The notes beneath the pieces are model-generated. The model had not been told where the DNA came from, did not search any database, and saw only the letters and a list, made by a program, of their open reading frames with translations. Below, one piece after another: positions 6,317 through 8,958 of a DNA stretch of 8,958 bases; positions within the stretch are counted from its first letter, which is position 1; each line of letters opens with the position of its first letter. This stretch comes from Lentisphaeria bacterium (lineage in GTDB: Bacteria; Verrucomicrobiota; Lentisphaeria; Victivallales; UBA1829). The stretch spans positions 1 to 8,958 of the forward strand of contig JAFVRL010000348.1 of NCBI GenBank assembly GCA_017504325.1, in the 5' to 3' direction. Both the position numbers and the translations under genes were made by a program.

Positions 6317-6676
6317 CTACCATGCCCCTGTAACACAGGAAACCGGGATCATGATCACATAATATGTCATTTTGAAAGGTGCGATCAATCCCCGGAGCAT
6401 CTGTTTGCCGCCGGCTTTGAACCGCATACAGCATACCAGCCCCAATCCGATGGGTAACCGTAAAATATTGATGACTTCCACGCCTGCCTTCAAAGCGGTT
6501 CTGCCCATGGCGGCTACCCCGCGCAAGATATAAGGCAGTACAGCCCGGGCGGTCTGAATGGCAATGGGGGCAAGAATGGCAACAGAGACAGGATCTATGG
6601 CCTCTGCTTTCTGCACAGGAGTGACCACAGCAAAAACTGTCAAAACAATTGTCAGGATCAGAAGATACCGTTTCAT
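6317..6676 (-). CDS. Small exported/membrane protein of unknown function
   Basis: The protein has 119 residues and I do not recognise it. The N-terminus MKRYLLILTIVLTVFAVVT is a clear signal peptide or membrane anchor, with a possible signal-peptidase I site after KAEA (residues 24-27). The mature part starts IDPVSVAILAPIAIQTARAV and contains small-residue-rich hydrophobic stretches, PIAIQTARAVLPYILRGVAA and LPIGLGLVCCMRF, then MTYYVIMIPVSCVTGAW, which could be membrane helices. Three Cys residues (two adjacent) and several Arg/Lys are present. The ATG at 6676 is the only sensible start; its ribosome binding site is a weak A/G-rich stretch (AGAAAAGAAAAAG). Codon use resembles the neighbours. 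It ends 34 bp before the DciA-like gene and lies 120 bp after the antiporter. Its signal peptide and lack of a competing frame argue that it is real. Confidence 0.6.
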   Translation of the reverse strand: MKRYLLILTIVLTVFAVVTPVQKAEAIDPVSVAILAPIAIQTARAVLPYILRGVAAMGRTALKAGVEVINILRLPIGLGLVCCMRFKAGGKQMLRGLIAPFKMTYYVIMIPVSCVTGAW

Positions 6677-6709
6677 CTTTTTCTTTTCTGTTTCTCGCTC
6701 TTACAATAA

Positions 6710-6739
6710 TATATACTGAAAACTAATATACACCCGCAA
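6710..6739 (-). promoter_or_regulatory. Weak candidate promoter of the small exported protein gene
   Basis: On the minus strand, TTGCGG (6739-6734) and TATATA (6715-6710) are 18 bp apart in an AT-rich region, about 40 nt before the ATG at 6676. The -35 is poor, so the call rests mostly on position. Confidence 0.3.
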
Positions 6740-6796
6740 ACCGTGAAAAAAAAGCCGTTCTTTGATTTTTTTCAGTTTTTCTTTTCCGGCAAAGCG

Positions 6797-8362
6797 TTAT
6801 TTTACTGTACCTTCCGGTACCTGCTGTAAAAAATCCTCACAGCTGTTTACAGCAGAAGGTATCCCCATGATCGTCAATACATCCCCTTCCTGCAGTGATG
6901 TATCCCCTCTGGGGACTATGAATTTTTCATCCCGCCGGATCATCAGGATCAATGCCCCTTCCGGCAGTTTCAGTTCGGCAAGAGTCTGACCGTTACGGCT
7001 CGCAGGTACTTCCAATTCAATGGAATCAGAGGAGCTGTCCCCGGTCTCTTCAAAAGAAAGAGGCATACGCACTTTCTTTTTCAGAGGAGCATCCAGTTTC
7101 AAAAGTTTTGCAAGAGGCATAATGGTCATGCCCTGAAGCAGAACGGAAGTGATCACAATGAAGAATACGATGTAGAACAGAGCTTTTGTTCCCAAAGCAT
7201 CCGGCATGGCAAGAAGAGGGAATGTAGCAAGCATGATGGGGGCACCTCCACGCAATCCGACCCAGGAGACAAGCAATCTCTCCCTGAAAGAAAAAGGACT
7301 TTTCCACATACAGAGAAATACAGCAAGCGGCCGGGCAATGACCATGAGAAATCCGGCAATGGCAAACCCGAACCATTTAGCCTCCCAGACCGCTCCGGGG
7401 GCGGCAAGACGCCCCAGCATGGTAAACAGAATGACCTGCATCATCCAGGCAAGCCCGTCATAGAATCTGCCTACTCCGTTATGGAACACAAATTTACTGT
7501 TCCCCATACAGATCCCTGCGGCATAGACCGCCATGAAACCGTTGCCGTAACAGAGTGAAGTCACCGAATAGGTGAGAAGGACGACTACCACAGCAAGTAC
7601 ATAGTATAATCCATTGTAATCAAAATCGATCTTGTTGTAGATCCATACGAAAAGCGCGCCGATCCCCACCCCCATCAATATACCAATGGTCATATCCCGG
7701 AAAAAGGTGGGGAGGACAAGCAGATAATCCAATACTGCGGGAGATAGTCCTCTGTTTGTTTCCATTGTCACAAGAGAGAGGAAAAAGAGTGTCAGAAACG
7801 CAGCCATGGGATCGTTGCTTCCGGATTCAAATTCCAGAAGCGGCTGCAGCTGTCCTTTGAGACTTACACTTTTTGAACGCAATATGGAAAATACTGCAGC
7901 TGCATCTGTTGATGAGATGATCGCACCGAGCAAAAGACACCAGGAGAGAGAAAAATTCAGGGAGGGAGCCGCATAAGAAACAAGTCCGTATGTGGCAAAG
8001 CCGGTAATGACCGCAGACAGAAGCACTCCCAGAGTGGAAAGAAGCGCGCCTGTCCGGAATACTTTTTTCACAGATTTCCAATCTGTATCAAATCCTCCGG
8101 AAAACAGAATGAATGCCAGTGCAATAGACCCTATATAGTTTGCAAGAACAGGACTCACCCCTTTTGTCATCTGGGCACTCTGGGCATCCGGAATGAGCGG
8201 GGTTGCCGTAATAAAGGAAGTGACCGTATCACTGCCCCACAACATCCCCACAGCAAGAAACAGAAGAAGGCAGGGCATATTGATCCTGCTGGAAAGTTTA
8301 CTGGAAAGCAAACTTAAAAGCATCAACACCCCAAGCAGGGCAAGAATGATATATAACTCCAT
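6797..8362 (-). CDS. nhaP2: K+/H+ antiporter, NhaP2 type (CPA1) with RCK_C domain
   Basis: This 521-residue inner-membrane protein exchanges monovalent cations, probably K+, for protons. About twelve hydrophobic segments fill residues 1-410. Exchanger motifs are visible: LFSGGFDTDW, SSTDAAAVFSILR with Asp153, the transport pair Asn183-Asp184 in ESGSNDPMA, and VGLRGGAPI. After a charged linker, residues about 440-515 form an RCK_C (TrkA_C) domain, SIELEVPASRNGQTL ... VPRGDTSLQEGDVLTIMG, which usually senses a nucleotide or ion and gates the transporter. E. coli NhaP2/CvrA is longer (about 578 residues) because of an additional C-terminal CorC/HlyC-like domain; this protein stops after RCK_C. 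The ATG at 8362 has GAGG 8 nt upstream, and an in-frame stop lies directly before it. A promoter candidate lies in the gap to the TatD gene. Confidence 0.93.
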   Translation of the reverse strand: MELYIILALLGVLMLLSLLSSKLSSRINMPCLLLFLAVGMLWGSDTVTSFITATPLIPDAQSAQMTKGVSPVLANYIGSIALAFILFSGGFDTDWKSVKKVFRTGALLSTLGVLLSAVITGFATYGLVSYAAPSLNFSLSWCLLLGAIISSTDAAAVFSILRSKSVSLKGQLQPLLEFESGSNDPMAAFLTLFFLSLVTMETNRGLSPAVLDYLLVLPTFFRDMTIGILMGVGIGALFVWIYNKIDFDYNGLYYVLAVVVVLLTYSVTSLCYGNGFMAVYAAGICMGNSKFVFHNGVGRFYDGLAWMMQVILFTMLGRLAAPGAVWEAKWFGFAIAGFLMVIARPLAVFLCMWKSPFSFRERLLVSWVGLRGGAPIMLATFPLLAMPDALGTKALFYIVFFIVITSVLLQGMTIMPLAKLLKLDAPLKKKVRMPLSFEETGDSSSDSIELEVPASRNGQTLAELKLPEGALILMIRRDEKFIVPRGDTSLQEGDVLTIMGIPSAVNSCEDFLQQVPEGTVK

Positions 8363-8425
8363 TTTTCATACCTCATTACAACTTTGATACAACCACAAAA
8401 TCATTCCTTCCGGAAAACCGCCCGT

Positions 8426-8453
8426 AATTTATCATACAGAAAAAAAAAGTCAA
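8426..8453 (-). promoter_or_regulatory. Candidate promoter of the antiporter gene
   Basis: On the minus strand, TTGACT (8453-8448) and TAAATT (8431-8426) have a 16-bp spacer. The -35 is good and the -10 only moderate. The spacer begins with a run of T that overlaps the last base of the -35. Confidence 0.45.
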
Positions 8454-8471
8454 GCCCCGGAAACGGGAAAA

Positions 8472-8958
8472 TCAGGAAAATGCAAAAAGTCTTTTTGCAT
8501 TCTCTGTTGTTATTTCCGCACACTCTTCCAGTGTGACTTTTTTCAGTACGGCAAGGGTTTCCGCTATAATGGGAATATACTTGCTGCGATTGGGTTTGCC
8601 CCGGTAGGGAACAGGGGCAAGATAGGGAGCATCTGTTTCCAGAAGCAGCCGGTCCAGAGGGAGGAAGCGGGCAAGCTCTCTGATATTTTCCGCTTTTTTG
8701 AAAGTCACCATCCCGCCGACCCCGAAATACCCGCCCAGATCCAGGAATTTTTCCGCCCAGGCAACCGTTCCGGCATAACAATGCAGATCAAAAAGACCTC
8801 CTTTTGCCGCATATTCCTTCAGAAGCGCATAAGTGATCTCATAAGCACGGCAGGAATCCTCTTTATCCCGGCAGTGTACGGTAACAGGCTTTTTCCATTC
8901 CAGAGCCTTCTCAAGAAAATATTGAAAGACCCGGATTTGTTTTTCTTCCGGGCCGCAG
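8472..8958 (-). CDS. TatD family metal-dependent hydrolase/DNase, 5' truncated
   Basis: The frame is open from the right edge to the TGA at 8474-8472. The visible 162 residues are the C-terminal two-thirds of a TatD-family protein (usually about 255-265 residues). The family are TIM-barrel metal-dependent nucleases (3'-5' exonuclease or AP-endonuclease activity) and D-aminoacyl hydrolases in the cytosol. Seen in order are PEEKQIRVFQ, the metal-binding His of VTVHCRDKED (8876-8874), the His of DLHCYAGT (8783-8781), and the Asp of LLLETDAPYLAPVPYRGKPN (8633-8631), a strong signature. The C-terminus ENAKRLFAF is typical. An internal ATG at 8711 is not the start, because conserved sequence continues upstream of it to the edge. 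The antiporter follows after about 110 bp with its own promoter candidate. Which TatD paralogue (TatD, YcfH, YjjV) this is cannot be decided from the fragment. Confidence 0.93.
   Translation of the reverse strand, partial: CGPEEKQIRVFQYFLEKALEWKKPVTVHCRDKEDSCRAYEITYALLKEYAAKGGLFDLHCYAGTVAWAEKFLDLGGYFGVGGMVTFKKAENIRELARFLPLDRLLLETDAPYLAPVPYRGKPNRSKYIPIIAETLAVLKKVTLEECAEITTENAKRLFAFS

Noticed and set aside
6746..6795. Intrinsic terminator after the antiporter gene
   Set aside because: On the minus strand there is an eight-T run after CGGC, but the matching GCCG is only 4 bp and about 30 nt away, so no convincing stem forms.
8455..8471. Terminator after the TatD gene
   Set aside because: CCCG-TTTC-CGGG gives only a 4-bp stem and the T run does not follow it directly; the T run is better explained as part of the antiporter promoter.
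1..8958. A new defence, toxin-antitoxin or mobile system
   Set aside because: All sizeable genes but one fall into recognisable housekeeping or carbohydrate-related families; I see no transposase, integrase, terminal repeats, nuclease-helicase pair or toxin-antitoxin-like pair.

Overview
The window (8,958 bp, moderate GC) looks like ordinary chromosome from a Gram-negative-type anaerobe. A gut or other host-associated member of the Lentisphaerae/Victivallales (PVC group) is my best guess. The reasons are a large carbohydrate-active TIM-barrel protein beside a BPL-N (glutamine-amidotransferase-like) lipoprotein, a type I DUF721/DciA-like helicase-loader protein, and AGGAG-type ribosome binding sites. 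The taxonomic call is an inference from gene content, not from a marker gene. I see no rRNA, tRNA, CRISPR array, insertion sequence, phage gene or replication origin.

Layout. Bases 1-3390 hold two plus-strand genes. The first is a 5'-truncated glycoside-hydrolase-like protein ending at 2154, followed at once by a strong intrinsic terminator (2170-2197). The second is a lipoprotein (2227-3390) made of an intact Cys-His-Glu BPL-N domain plus a decayed second copy of the same fold. A three-unit 10-bp tandem repeat and a perfect 18-bp stem, probably a bidirectional terminator, separate this block from a convergent minus-strand pair. That pair is a cytidylate-kinase-like P-loop protein (4531-3947) followed by aspartate 1-decarboxylase panD (3879-3502).

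The kinase-like/panD pair and a plus-strand M20 amidohydrolase (4696-5859) are divergent. They share an intergenic region in which two good sigma70-type promoters have overlapping -10 boxes. The amidohydrolase converges with only 6 bp of separation on a minus-strand series. In transcription order that series is a TatD-family nuclease (truncated at the right edge), an NhaP2-type K+/H+ antiporter, a small exported or membrane protein of unknown function, and a DUF721/DciA-like protein.

Functionally this is a mixed neighbourhood: glycan degradation and a surface lipoprotein on the left, pantothenate/CoA precursor synthesis and amide hydrolysis in the middle, and ion homeostasis with DNA housekeeping on the right. 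I find no convincing new multi-gene defence or mobile system. The points worth a second look are the duplicated and half-degenerate BPL-N lipoprotein, the terminator that sits between two co-oriented genes with no room for a promoter, the overlapping divergent promoters, the kinase-like protein with an altered P-loop beside panD, and the small unknown exported protein.
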